DNA of 64,000 bases from Borrelia persica No12 (GTDB lineage: Bacteria > Spirochaetota > Spirochaetia > Borreliales > Borreliaceae). Below the pieces are notes generated by a model that saw only the letters and a list, made by a program, of their open reading frames with translations, was not told the origin of the DNA and made no database searches. A program made the position numbers and the translations under genes. How positions within the stretch are numbered: position 1 is the first letter of the stretch; each line of letters starts with the position of its first letter. The DNA is taken from the NCBI RefSeq assembly GCF_000500045.1, contig NZ_AYOT01000146.1:372001-436000 (forward strand). The letters run 5' to 3'. Below are positions 8,849 through 19,163 of this stretch, one piece after another.

Positions 8849-9614
8849 ATGCATTTCCCAGAATCCTAATGCCTTCAAGTGTCAAATACAAATTAGATAT
8901 AAAATCTAAATTTATTAAAGGTAAAATCAAATGAGAATTGCCACCCGTAATTATCAATTTAAATTCTCTATTATACTGACGCACAAGATCATGATAAACG
9001 CCTTCTATTAAATACTTATACTGATAAATGACACCACTCTTAACACTATCAATAGTTGACAAACCCAATAATTTTTGTGGAACTACAAGATTAAAATCCT
9101 TTAAAAGATAGGCATTATCAACTAATGCATTCAAACTTGTAAAGGGGCCACCATTAATTAAACCCCCAAGAATACCTTCCTCTCTACTAATTGCAAAAAT
9201 AGTACAAGCCGTCCCAAGATCTGCCACCAAAGCATCATTAATACCATAATATTCAATAGCTCCAACAAGATTTGCAAAAACATCTGATCCTAGTACAAAC
9301 CTATGACCATTATAAAAATTAAAACTTAAATCATAATTTAAATCAAATCTAATAAATAAAGGAGTTATACTATAAAGAGAGACAATTGCATCAACAAGTA
9401 TTTTATCAATAACTGGTACAACACTACTTACAAATACCTGATCAACTCTAATATTAAATTTCATTTTAATAAATTCATAAAGCTCATTAAAACTTAAATC
9501 AAGTTTTGTTCGAAGTTTACAAAATATCTGCATTTCTCCAAGATCATACAATGCAAAAGATATACTTGTATTTCCAATATCAACTACCAATTCTCTGCCA
9601 AGAATTTTACTCAT
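8826..9614 (-). CDS. coaX: Type III pantothenate kinase
   Basis: A CoaX-type enzyme phosphorylating pantothenate in the first step of coenzyme A synthesis. It shows the ASKHA-fold phosphate 1 motif DIGNTS near the N-terminus, SSVVP, the GSDVFANL segment, a phosphate 2 motif ADLGTACT and GGLINGGP, and ITGGN near the C-terminus. I chose the ATG at 9614 (262 residues) because GGGAAG stands 4-5 bases before it and the family starts just before DIGN; the ATG at 9641 would overlap the upstream gene and add nine residues. The 3' end overlaps the convergent TIGR02757 gene by 23 bases. Confidence 0.9.
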   Translation of the reverse strand: MSKILGRELVVDIGNTSISFALYDLGEMQIFCKLRTKLDLSFNELYEFIKMKFNIRVDQVFVSSVVPVIDKILVDAIVSLYSITPLFIRFDLNYDLSFNFYNGHRFVLGSDVFANLVGAIEYYGINDALVADLGTACTIFAISREEGILGGLINGGPFTSLNALVDNAYLLKDFNLVVPQKLLGLSTIDSVKSGVIYQYKYLIEGVYHDLVRQYNREFKLIITGGNSHLILPLINLDFISNLYLTLEGIRILGNAFRENDSY

Positions 9615-9633
9615 CAATCTTCCCAGATCCCTT

Positions 9634-11403
9634 TCAACCATTAAATCTTAAGAGAATGTTTGTATCATCAGGCTTCTTAGGTGTTATTTTTAAAACCAAT
9701 GTCTTGTTAGAAGCATAATATCTCCACCCATCAGAATATATATAAAATTGCATATCTGTAAACCAATTAATACTCCTAAACCTAACCAAAGTAGGATACG
9801 AAACACCTTTAAAAAAGAAATATCCAGGAGAATTTAAAGCACGATTAAATTCAAAAGAATAAACTAAATTGAAAAAATTAAAACTTACAATCTTTGATGC
9901 AGCATATACCCAATGTCCAATTCCAAGAGTTGGGAATAAATTAAATTTTGGAAGATAATCATTATCAACAATATCAGCATAATAATTTTCATATAAAATT
10001 TTATCGACCTCAGGTTTCATCAAAGAATGATAGATTGCATTAAAAGCAAACCCCAATATCTCATCTGAATTTAATTTAGAACCAAGTCTTTTAAGCAAAC
10101 CAGCAATTTTAAGTGTATATTCAAGATCCCAAGATAAATCCTTCTTATTCTCAGAAGCATACGCTTCTCCATTATTAGTCACAAAAAACAAAATGGGTAT
10201 AAATTTCATCAACTCTTCCTTCAATTTCTCCAACACCAAACTATCATTATCAAACTGCAAAAATATAATATAATTAGAGAGAACATTATAAGCCTGTCTT
10301 AAATCAAACCCAGAAGTCAATATTATCTCAGGAGTCCTTAAAATATTTAAAGCTTCATTTAAAATAGAAACATTTTCAGATAAAAAAATCTTCTCTAAAA
10401 GATACGCATCTTCCTTTAAGTATCCCAAAAGTTTATTTAACTCAAGAGAATTAATAAAAGTTTTATTTACAGATAGATATTGAAAAAATCTATCTATCTT
10501 CTCAGCATCAACATAATAACTTGCACTTAAATAGGTTAAATTATTTTCATTAATACTTATTAAAGGTTTCAGTCTTAGAAATATACGCTCATAATCACCT
10601 CTTGTTAAAGACTCGGCCAAATAATAAATAAATATATTCTCATTAAAAGCATATACATTACCCTTACGCCATCCACCCTTTTTAATGTCAAAATTTGAAC
10701 TACTACCCCATTTACTGTAAACCTTATCCCTAAATTTCATTAAAGCCGAATCAAAATTTTTTTTACTTACATTCTTAATTAATGAATATAAAGAAGCAAA
10801 ATTTATATCCAAAGAAACATCTTTAGAAGGTAATTCATCTGGAATTTGAGGTTTTTCAACCAAATTTCCAATCTGAAACGTTTCTTGAGGACTAATTAAA
10901 ATTTCCCCATCTTTTATCTTACTATGTTTTCCCAAAGAAATATCAAAATAGTGGTTTGTACCCTTAACAATAATATTCTCGTCAAACAAAATTTTATAAT
11001 CACCCTCAATTTCATAACTAATTAACAATTTCTTAGAAAGATTTGAGCTAACCTTAAAATTATTATCCAAATCAAACGAAAATAATAAAAAAATATTATT
11101 TTCAAAATAAACATAAATTGAATTATCTTGTACTTGATAAGAAATTGGATAAAGCTTAAGTCCATTTTCTGGAATAACAATGGGTTGAGCCTTAGACAAA
11201 TTTATCTTAATGCCCCTTATACTAAGAACAATATTATTTAAAACATAATGGCTATCTTCAATCTTATTATTAACTAAAAACTTTAAATCCTTTAAGAAAA
11301 ACATATTAAAACTTAAATCTCTAAATTGAATCAAAACAATCAAAACTAAAAGCACAATACCAATTGATAAATAAAAAAAACTTAAACCCAAATACCTCTT
11401 CAT
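9634..11403 (-). CDS. Membrane-anchored protein of unknown function
   Basis: About 589 residues. A single hydrophobic segment near residues 5-26 (FFYLSIGIVLLVLIVLI) follows a basic start, so the bulk is probably outside the inner membrane. The middle is leucine-rich and helical; the C-terminal part is aromatic-rich (GHWVYAASK, WFTDMQFYIYSDGWRYY) and may be beta-structured. I recognise no catalytic motif. I preferred the ATG at 11403; the longer frame to 11424 uses TTG, and neither has a clear Shine-Dalgarno. It lies upstream of coaX with a 19-base gap. Similar spirochaetal proteins are, to my knowledge, uncharacterised. Confidence 0.6.
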   Translation of the reverse strand: MKRYLGLSFFYLSIGIVLLVLIVLIQFRDLSFNMFFLKDLKFLVNNKIEDSHYVLNNIVLSIRGIKINLSKAQPIVIPENGLKLYPISYQVQDNSIYVYFENNIFLLFSFDLDNNFKVSSNLSKKLLISYEIEGDYKILFDENIIVKGTNHYFDISLGKHSKIKDGEILISPQETFQIGNLVEKPQIPDELPSKDVSLDINFASLYSLIKNVSKKNFDSALMKFRDKVYSKWGSSSNFDIKKGGWRKGNVYAFNENIFIYYLAESLTRGDYERIFLRLKPLISINENNLTYLSASYYVDAEKIDRFFQYLSVNKTFINSLELNKLLGYLKEDAYLLEKIFLSENVSILNEALNILRTPEIILTSGFDLRQAYNVLSNYIIFLQFDNDSLVLEKLKEELMKFIPILFFVTNNGEAYASENKKDLSWDLEYTLKIAGLLKRLGSKLNSDEILGFAFNAIYHSLMKPEVDKILYENYYADIVDNDYLPKFNLFPTLGIGHWVYAASKIVSFNFFNLVYSFEFNRALNSPGYFFFKGVSYPTLVRFRSINWFTDMQFYIYSDGWRYYASNKTLVLKITPKKPDDTNILLRFNG

Positions 11404-11519
11404 ATCATTAAATATTAATAACAAAGAATTAAAATATCAACATTGGTTGTATAAAAGCAAAAAACTTAATAAAATTAATAAACACACACAGTCAATACAA
11501 AATAGGAGAAATAAAATAA

Positions 11520-11963
11520 ATGAAAATTCCAAAAAATTATATTCCAGGAACAAATCCGTACAAATCTCTTCCTAAAAAACCCGCCATAGAAGCAACAAAA
11601 AAAATATCAAAAAAACAAGAGCAAATAAATGCAGAAATAATAAAATCACAAGAGAAAATACTAAAATTGTATATGAGGAGATTACAAAAAAAAGAACAAA
11701 TAATGCTTCAAACATTCATGTTGGAAGAACATAAAGTTGGATCTAAAATTTTTAACAACTTACCAAAAATTTTAAAAGAAATAATACTAATAATGAATAT
11801 AGAATCTTTAAAAATATTACTTAAAAACACAAGAAACCCCATAAAAAAGCTTTACATCAAATTTTCAAACTGGTCATTAAATAAACTTTTAAAATCTATC
11901 GATAACTCAAACAAAAAAACAACTCTCACAAATGCAAAGAAACAGAAAAGTAAAAACAAATAA
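11520..11963 (+). CDS. Small lysine-rich protein of unknown function
   Basis: A 147-residue, strongly basic protein with a good ribosome site (AGGAG about 12 bases before the ATG). It begins with proline- and lysine-rich sequence (PKNYIPGTNPYKSLPKK), continues with a charged helix likely to form a short coiled coil (residues 25-65), and ends with a Lys/Asn tail. No signal peptide or known domain. It stands alone, divergent from the membrane protein gene (gap 11404-11519) and convergent with the phosphatase gene. A nucleic-acid or envelope-polymer role could be imagined from charge alone; there is no direct support. Confidence 0.55.
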   Translation: MKIPKNYIPGTNPYKSLPKKPAIEATKKISKKQEQINAEIIKSQEKILKLYMRRLQKKEQIMLQTFMLEEHKVGSKIFNNLPKILKEIILIMNIESLKILLKNTRNPIKKLYIKFSNWSLNKLLKSIDNSNKKTTLTNAKKQKSKNK

Positions 11964-12032
11964 CCCATATTTCTGCAATAACTTAAAAGAAAAAATGATA
12001 TTATAATATTTAAAATTAGAACTTAATATGAA

Positions 12033-12056
12033 ACAGCAATTAAGAACATATGCTGT
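12033..12056. repeat. Inverted repeat in convergent gap
   Basis: ACAGCA (12033-12038) and TGCTGT (12051-12056) form a 6-bp stem with a 12-base loop in the 116-base gap between the lysine-rich protein gene and the phosphatase gene. There is no adjoining T-run, so a terminator role is doubtful. Confidence 0.3.
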
Positions 12057-12079
12057 ACTAATTTAAAACAAACAAAAAA

Positions 12080-13663
12080 CTAATTAATAATAAATTCTAA
12101 AATAGAAAAATCATCCCTAAATGCATTATATTTTGAGAAGTTCAACATATCATTATGCAGACGATCTAAAACAAAGTTATCTAAATTATATGTATTTGCT
12201 TTTAATATCTTATAAAAATCATCAATAGACATTATCATATCCTGATTATTTTCAACCTCATAAACACCATCACTAAAGAGTAACAGATGTGAAAATTTCT
12301 TTAAATAACATTCATCCTCTTTGCAAGAATATTTTTCTTCAACTCCAAGAATTGAACCTTTTGTCTTAAGATAAATATTATCTTGTTCACTCAAAATAAC
12401 GGCAGGGGGTGCTCCTGCTGATGCAAATTTTAAGTGTCTAGTCTTTACATTCAAAACGCCATACCATAATGTAATTAACATATCACTTTTAAATTTAAAA
12501 AAATAAGTATTAATATAATTTAATACTTCAGAAGGACGAATGTCATTATTATTCATAACATAAGAATTAATCACACTGGAAACATTAAGAGACAAAAGTG
12601 CAGAACCTACTCCATGCCCCGAAATATCTATCAAATAGATTATTAAATTATCATCATCAACAAAATAATAATTAAAAAAATCACCCCCTATTCTTTTTGA
12701 TGGAACAAAGATCCAATTAGAATGAAAAAATTCGTTTTGGACTTTCTTGGGCAATAAATTTTCAATATAATTTCCAGCTTCAATAAGCTCACTCTCAACA
12801 CATTCTCTACCATGCAAAACAAGATCTAAATATTTTTGACCCTGTTCTATCACCTTTTTCTTTTTAAGAAAACTAGTTATTTTCATATCCAATACCAATA
12901 AATTCAAACCCCTAAAAAAATAATCATCAACTTGTGCTTCAATAAAAGCTTGAATAATATCTTTTCTAGTTATCTGAGAAATAACAATAATGGGAATCAT
13001 TTCATAAAGACTATTACTCTTAACATTTTTAAGTAAATTTAAAATCAACTGTACATTTTCATCTAAATCTAAATCAAGAATAATCAAATCATAAAAATTA
13101 TTACAGAGCAACTGATTAAACAAAGCAACAGTACTTGCAGAGATAACAGTATAATCCTTTAAAATCAAATAATTTATAAGTTTTTCAGTATAAATGCTAT
13201 CACAAGAAAAAATTAATAACTGATTGCCATCTTCATTGCCAACCCTTTTACTCTTAAGAGTAGAAGAGAGAACCATATTTTCAAGCTCAATCTCTATGAA
13301 AGATATTACCAACGAAATTTTACAAGAGATAGCTTTAAAGAATGCAATACCAGCATCCCCTATTCCATTATAATGCATAGAATTATCGATCAATTCCAAA
13401 GATAAATACAAATAAGACATTAAATCGCACTTCATGCTCCTAAGCATAAATTTGCCCAATTTTAAATCTTTAGAATCTGCAAACTCTACCTGAAATTTAT
13501 TAGCAATATCCAAAGTCAATTCAAGATAATTCGTAATATCATCATAAAAATATCTAGGGGTTTCCTTATAGAGTGCATAAGAATAAGTATTGATAAGTAA
13601 AAAAATCTCTTCTAATTTTAAACTAAATTCATTTAATACACTAATAACCTTATTACTATTCAT
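12080..13663 (-). CDS. PP2C/SpoIIE-type serine phosphatase with degenerate receiver domain
   Basis: A 527-residue signalling protein. Residues about 1-140 are helical with no known motif. Residues about 148-265 look like a response-regulator receiver (LLIFSCDS, YDLIILDLDLDENV, IIVISQ, VDDYFFRG). The C-terminal 220 residues are a PPM/SpoIIE (RsbU-like) phosphatase with all metal-binding acids in place: RIGGDFFNYY, IYLIDISGHGVGSALL, LLLFSDGVYEVEN and FRDDFSIL. The receiver keeps the candidate phospho-acceptor Asp but has only one acidic-pocket residue and Arg where the conserved Lys is expected. RsbU-type phosphatases dephosphorylate anti-anti-sigma proteins; no such partner is in this window. 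It overlaps nadE by 8 bases. Confidence 0.85.
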   Translation of the reverse strand: MNSNKVISVLNEFSLKLEEIFLLINTYSYALYKETPRYFYDDITNYLELTLDIANKFQVEFADSKDLKLGKFMLRSMKCDLMSYLYLSLELIDNSMHYNGIGDAGIAFFKAISCKISLVISFIEIELENMVLSSTLKSKRVGNEDGNQLLIFSCDSIYTEKLINYLILKDYTVISASTVALFNQLLCNNFYDLIILDLDLDENVQLILNLLKNVKSNSLYEMIPIIVISQITRKDIIQAFIEAQVDDYFFRGLNLLVLDMKITSFLKKKKVIEQGQKYLDLVLHGRECVESELIEAGNYIENLLPKKVQNEFFHSNWIFVPSKRIGGDFFNYYFVDDDNLIIYLIDISGHGVGSALLSLNVSSVINSYVMNNNDIRPSEVLNYINTYFFKFKSDMLITLWYGVLNVKTRHLKFASAGAPPAVILSEQDNIYLKTKGSILGVEEKYSCKEDECYLKKFSHLLLFSDGVYEVENNQDMIMSIDDFYKILKANTYNLDNFVLDRLHNDMLNFSKYNAFRDDFSILEFIIN

Positions 13664-15206
13664 CCTTCATCAACACAACTTTTGAAATAGGAAGTAAAAT
13701 ATCACTACCAAAAGATTTCTTAGAAACTTTAACTATCATAGGACCTTTTCTTCTCTTATACTCGCTACCAGAATAAAGATCTAACACCTTACCAACCACT
13801 TCCTCTCCAAAAGATTTGTAAAGCAATTCCAAAGGTTCATTTTCAAATAAATACCTATTTAATATCTCATCAAGAACTTCATACGTGGGAAGAAAATCAC
13901 TGTCTTTTTGATCAGCCCTAAGCTCAGCAGAAGGTTCTTTTAAAAGAATACTACTAGAAATAACTTCTCTGCCCTCCCTCACATTCACATATTTTGCAAG
14001 CTCATAAACATCCAGCTTAAAAAGATCGCCAATCAAAGCAATGCCGCCACAAGAATCACCATAAAGCGTAAAATAACCAACAGCAATTTCACTTTTATTT
14101 CCAGTATTCAAAAGCAAAGATTTATTTGCATTACTATAAGACATTAAAAATAATCCTCTAAGCCTAGCCTGAAGATTCTCTTCAGTAACTCCTTCTGTAC
14201 TGAAATATTTATCAAGATAATCTAAAGCAAATTGAAAAATGCCCTCAATTGGCATATGAATCAACTCAAATCCCAATTCACTGGCAAGTCTTTGCGCATC
14301 CAATACAGACCCTTCTGATGAAAATCTACTGGGCATAGAAATACCCACAACCCTATTAGCCCCTAAAGCAGTACATGCAATATAAGCAACAAGAGCAGAA
14401 TCAATACCCCCAGAAATACCCAAATGAACCCTCTCAAAACCTGCAAGCTTGACATATTCCCTCAAACTCATAACTAATGCTGCAAGCAGTTTATCAAAAA
14501 TCCTAGACTTAGAATCAAACTCTAAATCATAAAATTCTTCATTAAATAAAACATCATATTCAAATTCTTTGGCTTGTCTTATTTTTCCATATTTGTCAAT
14601 AAAAAAACTCAGACCATCAAATACCATAGAATCATAAACACCATACAAATTGGCATAAGCAATTTCCAAATTATTTTCTATAGCCATATTTCTAAAAAAT
14701 TCAAGTCTTAAATTATTTTTTTCACACGTAAAATAAGATTTTGAAGGAATTAAAAGATAGTCAATTTCACAAAAAGAGTTATGAAATTGATACCGAGATT
14801 TATGAAACAAAAGTTCATCATCAAAATTTAAAATAGCAATGCTTTTACCCTTATAATTAAATAAAACTGGAACATTAACTTCTCGGGTTGTCAAAACATA
14901 CTGACGATCACTCACCACAGACATGCAATCAAATAATTTGCCATCATAAAAATTATAATGCCCAAAAACAACACAAAGTCTATCATCAACTTGCTCTTTT
15001 ATAAAATTAATGCAAGCCACAATTTTTTTTACATACTCAGGCCTATGAGATAAATTTGCATATTTAATACCCTCAATAAAAATAAAAGGAAAAAGTAAAA
15101 TATCAACCTTATTGGCAATAGCATATTCACAATTTACCTTCAATTCATTTAAAATCTGATCAAACTTAAAAAGTCTACATTTTATTTGAGCTATACATAT
15201 TTTCAC
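13656..15206 (-). CDS. nadE: NAD+ synthetase with inactive-looking glutaminase domain
   Basis: A two-domain NadE. The C-terminal synthetase has the PP-loop motif SGGIDS at 265-270, the NTGNKSE segment, and PSAELR near the nicotinate-adenine-dinucleotide site; it amidates deamido-NAD to NAD. The N-terminal 230 residues align with the nitrilase-type glutaminase domain of long NadE proteins, but the catalytic Glu of FPE is Phe41, the catalytic Cys is Asn127 (AILNFDD), and the segment carrying the catalytic Lys is shortened. The enzyme is therefore probably ammonia-dependent (inference). I chose the GTG at 15206, giving MKICIAQIK as in the family; a TTG at 15224 would add six residues. Its 3' end overlaps the phosphatase gene by 8 bases. 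Confidence 0.88.
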   Translation of the reverse strand: MKICIAQIKCRLFKFDQILNELKVNCEYAIANKVDILLFPFIFIEGIKYANLSHRPEYVKKIVACINFIKEQVDDRLCVVFGHYNFYDGKLFDCMSVVSDRQYVLTTREVNVPVLFNYKGKSIAILNFDDELLFHKSRYQFHNSFCEIDYLLIPSKSYFTCEKNNLRLEFFRNMAIENNLEIAYANLYGVYDSMVFDGLSFFIDKYGKIRQAKEFEYDVLFNEEFYDLEFDSKSRIFDKLLAALVMSLREYVKLAGFERVHLGISGGIDSALVAYIACTALGANRVVGISMPSRFSSEGSVLDAQRLASELGFELIHMPIEGIFQFALDYLDKYFSTEGVTEENLQARLRGLFLMSYSNANKSLLLNTGNKSEIAVGYFTLYGDSCGGIALIGDLFKLDVYELAKYVNVREGREVISSSILLKEPSAELRADQKDSDFLPTYEVLDEILNRYLFENEPLELLYKSFGEEVVGKVLDLYSGSEYKRRKGPMIVKVSKKSFGSDILLPISKVVLMKDE

Positions 15207-15586
15207 AAGGTAAATAATAAGCAATAACAGAAAAAATTACAAGAAAACCCCACAACACACACAACAATTTACAAATCTTAACATCTATATCAATCAAAAC
15301 TAAAGTAAAATAATAATATCTATTTAAAACACGTATCTTCAACCATTAACACAACTTACCTTTACTTCAAAAATAAATAAAATATTTTTTTATTTTGACA
15401 AAAAAATACACATAAGAATTTATCAAGCCTAAAATATGTGTCAATATTATACTAATATAATTTTATAGTCAACATAAACCCTTTTAAAGATAATGAAAAT
15501 GAATCAAATTTCAAAAAATTTGCATAAAGAAAAAATTTGTAAAATACTTTTTTTATAGATAAAATGCTTTATAAAAGGAGGCTAAA
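15207..15586. other. 380-base gap between divergent nadE and grpE
   Basis: Very A+T-rich, with no open frame of interest. It holds a TTGACA at 15395-15400, a TATAAT at 15456-15461 without a matching -35, and the better grpE promoter at 15537-15565. No CIRCE-like inverted repeat (TTAGCACTC type) was seen, so chaperone control by HrcA is not supported. Confidence 0.5.
15537..15565 (+). promoter_or_regulatory. Predicted grpE-dnaK-dnaJ promoter
   Basis: TTGTAA (15537-15542), a 17-base spacer and TAAAAT (15560-15565). The AAAGGAGG ribosome site (15574-15581) follows closely, so the leader would be very short. A second promoter further upstream is possible. Confidence 0.45.
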
Positions 15587-16129
15587 ATGGAAGAAAAAGA
15601 AAAATGCGAAGAACCAGAAAAAATTAAAGAAAATGAAACACTCCAAAATAAAGATAATCCTAATATGGAAAAAAAGATTTCCGAACTTGAAAAGGAAATT
15701 TCAAATCTAAAAGACTTATATTTAAGGAAACAAGCAGAATTTGAAAACTTTAGAAAAAGACTTGAAAAAGACAAAGAAAATTTCATTAAATTTGCAAATG
15801 AAAATATAATGAAAGACATAGTTAATTTCCTTGATAATTTAGAGAGAGCAATAGATTCATCAAAACAATCAAAAGACTTTGACACCCTGTTATCAGGAAT
15901 TAGCATGATTGAAAATGAAATACTCTCAAACTTTGATAAAAAATATAATCTCAAAAAATTTGGAAAACCAGGAGAGGAATTCGATCCAAGTAAACATGAA
16001 GCAATAAGTATAGAAGAACAAGAAAAAGCTATAAATCCTCAAATTGTAGAAGTATATCAAAAAGGATACTGCTACAATAATCGGATATTGAGAACTGCAA
16101 AAGTGAAAGTTGCACAAAGTAAAAATTAA
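15587..16129 (+). CDS. grpE: Nucleotide exchange factor GrpE
   Basis: A 180-residue GrpE, the dimeric ADP-release factor for DnaK. The acidic, Lys/Glu-rich N-terminus leads into a long coiled coil (residues 25-75) with the family segment [13 protein letters not shown], followed by a four-helix-bundle region ([10 protein letters not shown]) and the C-terminal beta domain ([10 protein letters not shown] and [17 protein letters not shown]). AAAGGAGG precedes the ATG. dnaK follows 34 bases later. Length and gene order are normal for Borrelia. Confidence 0.96.
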   Translation: MEEKEKCEEPEKIKENETLQNKDNPNMEKKISELEKEISNLKDLYLRKQAEFENFRKRLEKDKENFIKFANENIMKDIVNFLDNLERAIDSSKQSKDFDTLLSGISMIENEILSNFDKKYNLKKFGKPGEEFDPSKHEAISIEEQEKAINPQIVEVYQKGYCYNNRILRTAKVKVAQSKN

Positions 16130-16163
16130 TTAGAAATCAAAACATAACAAAAGGAGGCCTTAT

Positions 16164-18062
16164 ATGGGAAAGATTATAGGAATTGACCTTGGAACAACAA
16201 ATTCATGTGTAGCCATAATGGAACATGGAAAACCTGTTGTTATACAAAATTCAGAAGGAGGAAGAACTACTCCATCAATTGTAGCCTATACAAACAAAGG
16301 TGAACGACTTGTAGGACAAGTAGCAAAAAATCAAATGGTTACAAACCCCGAGAATACCATATATTCAATAAAAAGATTTATGGGAAGAAGATTTGAGGAA
16401 GTTGCAAGCGAAATCAAAATGGTTCCTTATAAAGTAGAAAAGGGACAAAATGGTGATGCACGTGTTAATATTTCCAATATAAAAAAACAAATGTCACCAC
16501 CAGAAATATCAGCCGCAACTCTTACAAAAATGAAAGAAACAGCTGAGGCATATCTGGGAGAAAAAGTTACTGAAGCCGTAATTACTGTACCAGCATATTT
16601 TAATGATGCACAAAGACAAGCAACAAAAGATGCCGGAAAAATTGCAGGTCTTGATGTTAAAAGAATTGTCAATGAACCAACAGCTGCAGCTCTTGCTTAT
16701 GGAATTGAAAAAAAACATGAAGAAATCGTTGCTGTTTACGATCTAGGTGGTGGAACATTTGATATCTCAATTCTTGAGCTTGGAGATGGCGTTTTTGAAG
16801 TTAAATCAACAAATGGAGATACCCATCTTGGAGGAGACAATTTTGATGATGAGATTATCAAATATCTCATTACCGAATTTAAAAAAGACAGTACTATTGA
16901 TTTATCCAGTGACAAAATGGCACTTCAAAGACTTAAAGAAGCAGCAGAAAAGGCAAAAATTGAACTCTCAGGTGCCCAAGAAGCATCAATAAATCTTCCA
17001 TTTATTACAGCCGATGCAAATGGACCTAAACATTTACAATATACTCTTACAAGAGCAAAATTTGAACAAATGGTAGATCACTTGGTTCAAAAAACAAAAG
17101 AACCATGCCTTAATGCTATTAAAGACGCTGGTCTTAAGGCTTCTGACATTAATGAAGTCATACTTGTTGGAGGTTCTACAAGAATACCAGCTATTCAAAA
17201 AATCGTAAAAGAAATATTTGGACAAGAACCAAACAAGGGTGTAAATCCCGATGAGGCTGTGGCAATAGGTGCTGCTATTCAAGGTGGAATACTTACAGGA
17301 GAAACCAAAGATATGGTGCTTCTTGATGTTACACCTCTATCATTAGGTATTGAGACACTTGGTGGTGTTATGACAAAATTAATTGAAAGAAACACTACAA
17401 TCCCTACCAAAAAGAGCCAAGTATTCTCAACAGCAGCAGATAATCAGACTTCAGTAGACATTAAAGTTTTACAAGGTGAACGAGAAATGGCATCACAAAA
17501 CAGAGTACTTGGTAACTTTATTCTTGATGGAATACCAGCAGCTCCAAGAGGTGTCCCACAAATAGAAGTCAGCTTTGACATCGATGCTAATGGAATAGTT
17601 CACGTTTCTGCCAAAGATATGGGAACTGGGAAAGAACAAAAAATTAGAATTGAATCATCATCAGGACTTTCTGAAGAAGAAATTGAAAGAATGGTTAAAG
17701 ATGCTGAAACCCATGCTGAGGAAGATAAAAAACTAAAAGAAAGCATAGAAGCAAAAAACATAGCCAATTCACTAATTTATCAAACAGAAAAATCTCTCAA
17801 AGAATATGCAGAGAAAATAACAAGTCAAGATAAAGAAGCTATTGAAAATAAAATAAAGGAACTTAAAGATGCATTAGAAGGTTCTGACATATCCTTAATT
17901 AAATCAAAAACTGAAGAACTACAACAAGCTTCTTACAAGATAGCTGAAATGATGTACAAAGATGCTCAGGCAAGTTCATCAAATCAAGACAATGCTCAAA
18001 ACAATTCAGGCAGTGAAAGCAAAGAAGCTGATTACGAAGTTGTTGATGAGGATAAAAAATAG
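16164..18062 (+). CDS. dnaK: Chaperone DnaK (Hsp70)
   Basis: A 632-residue Hsp70. The ATPase domain begins with the phosphate 1 loop [13 protein letters not shown], contains the [11 protein letters not shown] and [10 protein letters not shown] loops and VGGSTRIP, and ends with the linker [13 protein letters not shown]. The substrate-binding domain and helical lid follow, and the tail ends in Glu/Asp-Lys-rich sequence. It folds nascent and stressed proteins with DnaJ and GrpE. AAGGAGG stands before the ATG; the stop codon shares one base with the dnaJ start. Confidence 0.98.
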   Translation: MGKIIGIDLGTTNSCVAIMEHGKPVVIQNSEGGRTTPSIVAYTNKGERLVGQVAKNQMVTNPENTIYSIKRFMGRRFEEVASEIKMVPYKVEKGQNGDARVNISNIKKQMSPPEISAATLTKMKETAEAYLGEKVTEAVITVPAYFNDAQRQATKDAGKIAGLDVKRIVNEPTAAALAYGIEKKHEEIVAVYDLGGGTFDISILELGDGVFEVKSTNGDTHLGGDNFDDEIIKYLITEFKKDSTIDLSSDKMALQRLKEAAEKAKIELSGAQEASINLPFITADANGPKHLQYTLTRAKFEQMVDHLVQKTKEPCLNAIKDAGLKASDINEVILVGGSTRIPAIQKIVKEIFGQEPNKGVNPDEAVAIGAAIQGGILTGETKDMVLLDVTPLSLGIETLGGVMTKLIERNTTIPTKKSQVFSTAADNQTSVDIKVLQGEREMASQNRVLGNFILDGIPAAPRGVPQIEVSFDIDANGIVHVSAKDMGTGKEQKIRIESSSGLSEEEIERMVKDAETHAEEDKKLKESIEAKNIANSLIYQTEKSLKEYAEKITSQDKEAIENKIKELKDALEGSDISLIKSKTEELQQASYKIAEMMYKDAQASSSNQDNAQNNSGSESKEADYEVVDEDKK

Positions 18063-19162
18063 TGAAAAGAGATTATTATGAAGTTTTGGGGCTCTCAAAA
18101 GGAGCCTCAAAAGATGAAATAAAAAAAGCATATCGAAAAATAGCAATTAAATATCATCCCGACAAAAATAAAAATAACAAAGAAGCTGAATCCATATTCA
18201 AAGAAGCAACAGAAGCTTACGAGGTTTTGGGCGATGATAATAAGCGTGCTCAATATGACCGATTTGGACACACAGCATTTGAAGGAGGAGCATCAGGATT
18301 TAGTGGATTTTCTGGGGGATTTAGTGGATTCTCTGACATTTTTGAAGATTTTGGAGATATTTTTGATTCATTTTTTACTGGAAGACGTGGACAAGAAAAA
18401 AGTAAATATCAAGAAAGAGGTCAAGACATAACATACCAAATAGAAATATCTCTTGAGGATGCCTATAGGGGGTATGAAAATAACATTAATGTTTCAAGAA
18501 ACATGCTATGCGAATCGTGCTTAGGAAAAAAATCAGAAAAAGGAACATCTCCCACAGTATGTAACATGTGTAACGGTAATGGACGAGTAATGCAAGGAGG
18601 GGGTTTTTTTAGAGTAACAACCACATGCCCAAAATGCTATGGAAATGGAAAAATAATATCAAACCCTTGCAAATCATGCAAAGGAACTGGAAGTTTTAAA
18701 AATAAAGAAATAATGGAACTCAAAATTCCAGCAGGAATTGACGATTCTCAACAGATTAAAATGAGAGGAAAAGGAAATGTAAATCCCGATAGTCAACAAT
18801 ACGGAGATCTATATATAAGAATATCAATAAAACCTCATAATATTTTCAAAAGAAATGGAAAAGATCTATACGCAACTCTACCAATAAGCTTTACTCAAGC
18901 AGCACTCGGAAAAGAAATTAAAATACAAACAATAGCAAATAAAAAGATTGCAATAAAAATTCCAAAAGGAACAGAAAACGACGAACAAATCAGTATTAAG
19001 AATGAAGGAATGCCAATACTACATACAGAAAAATTTGGAAATCTCATCCTAATTATTAAGGTCAAAACTCCTAAAAATCTCAATAATAATGCTATCAGTC
19101 TACTAGAAATTCTAAGCAAGGAAATCAAAGACATTGACGAGGTTACCTTAAATAAAATTTAA
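18062..19162 (+). CDS. dnaJ: Chaperone DnaJ (Hsp40, type I)
   Basis: A 366-residue type I J-protein starting with GTG that overlaps the last base of dnaK, so the pair is translationally coupled. The J-domain has HPD at 32-34; a Gly/Phe-rich stretch runs about 70-110; four zinc-binding CxxC modules follow ([32 protein letters not shown]), the first departing from the usual CxxCxGxG by having Lys in place of the last Gly. The C-terminal substrate-binding domain is complete. It stimulates DnaK ATPase activity. Confidence 0.97.
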   Translation: MKRDYYEVLGLSKGASKDEIKKAYRKIAIKYHPDKNKNNKEAESIFKEATEAYEVLGDDNKRAQYDRFGHTAFEGGASGFSGFSGGFSGFSDIFEDFGDIFDSFFTGRRGQEKSKYQERGQDITYQIEISLEDAYRGYENNINVSRNMLCESCLGKKSEKGTSPTVCNMCNGNGRVMQGGGFFRVTTTCPKCYGNGKIISNPCKSCKGTGSFKNKEIMELKIPAGIDDSQQIKMRGKGNVNPDSQQYGDLYIRISIKPHNIFKRNGKDLYATLPISFTQAALGKEIKIQTIANKKIAIKIPKGTENDEQISIKNEGMPILHTEKFGNLILIIKVKTPKNLNNNAISLLEILSKEIKDIDEVTLNKI

Positions 19163-19163
19163 T

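Noticed and set aside
15395-15461. TTGACA at 15395 and TATAAT at 15456 as a single grpE promoter
   Set aside because: They are far too widely spaced, and neither has a good partner at 16-18 bases; the pair at 15537-15565 is better.
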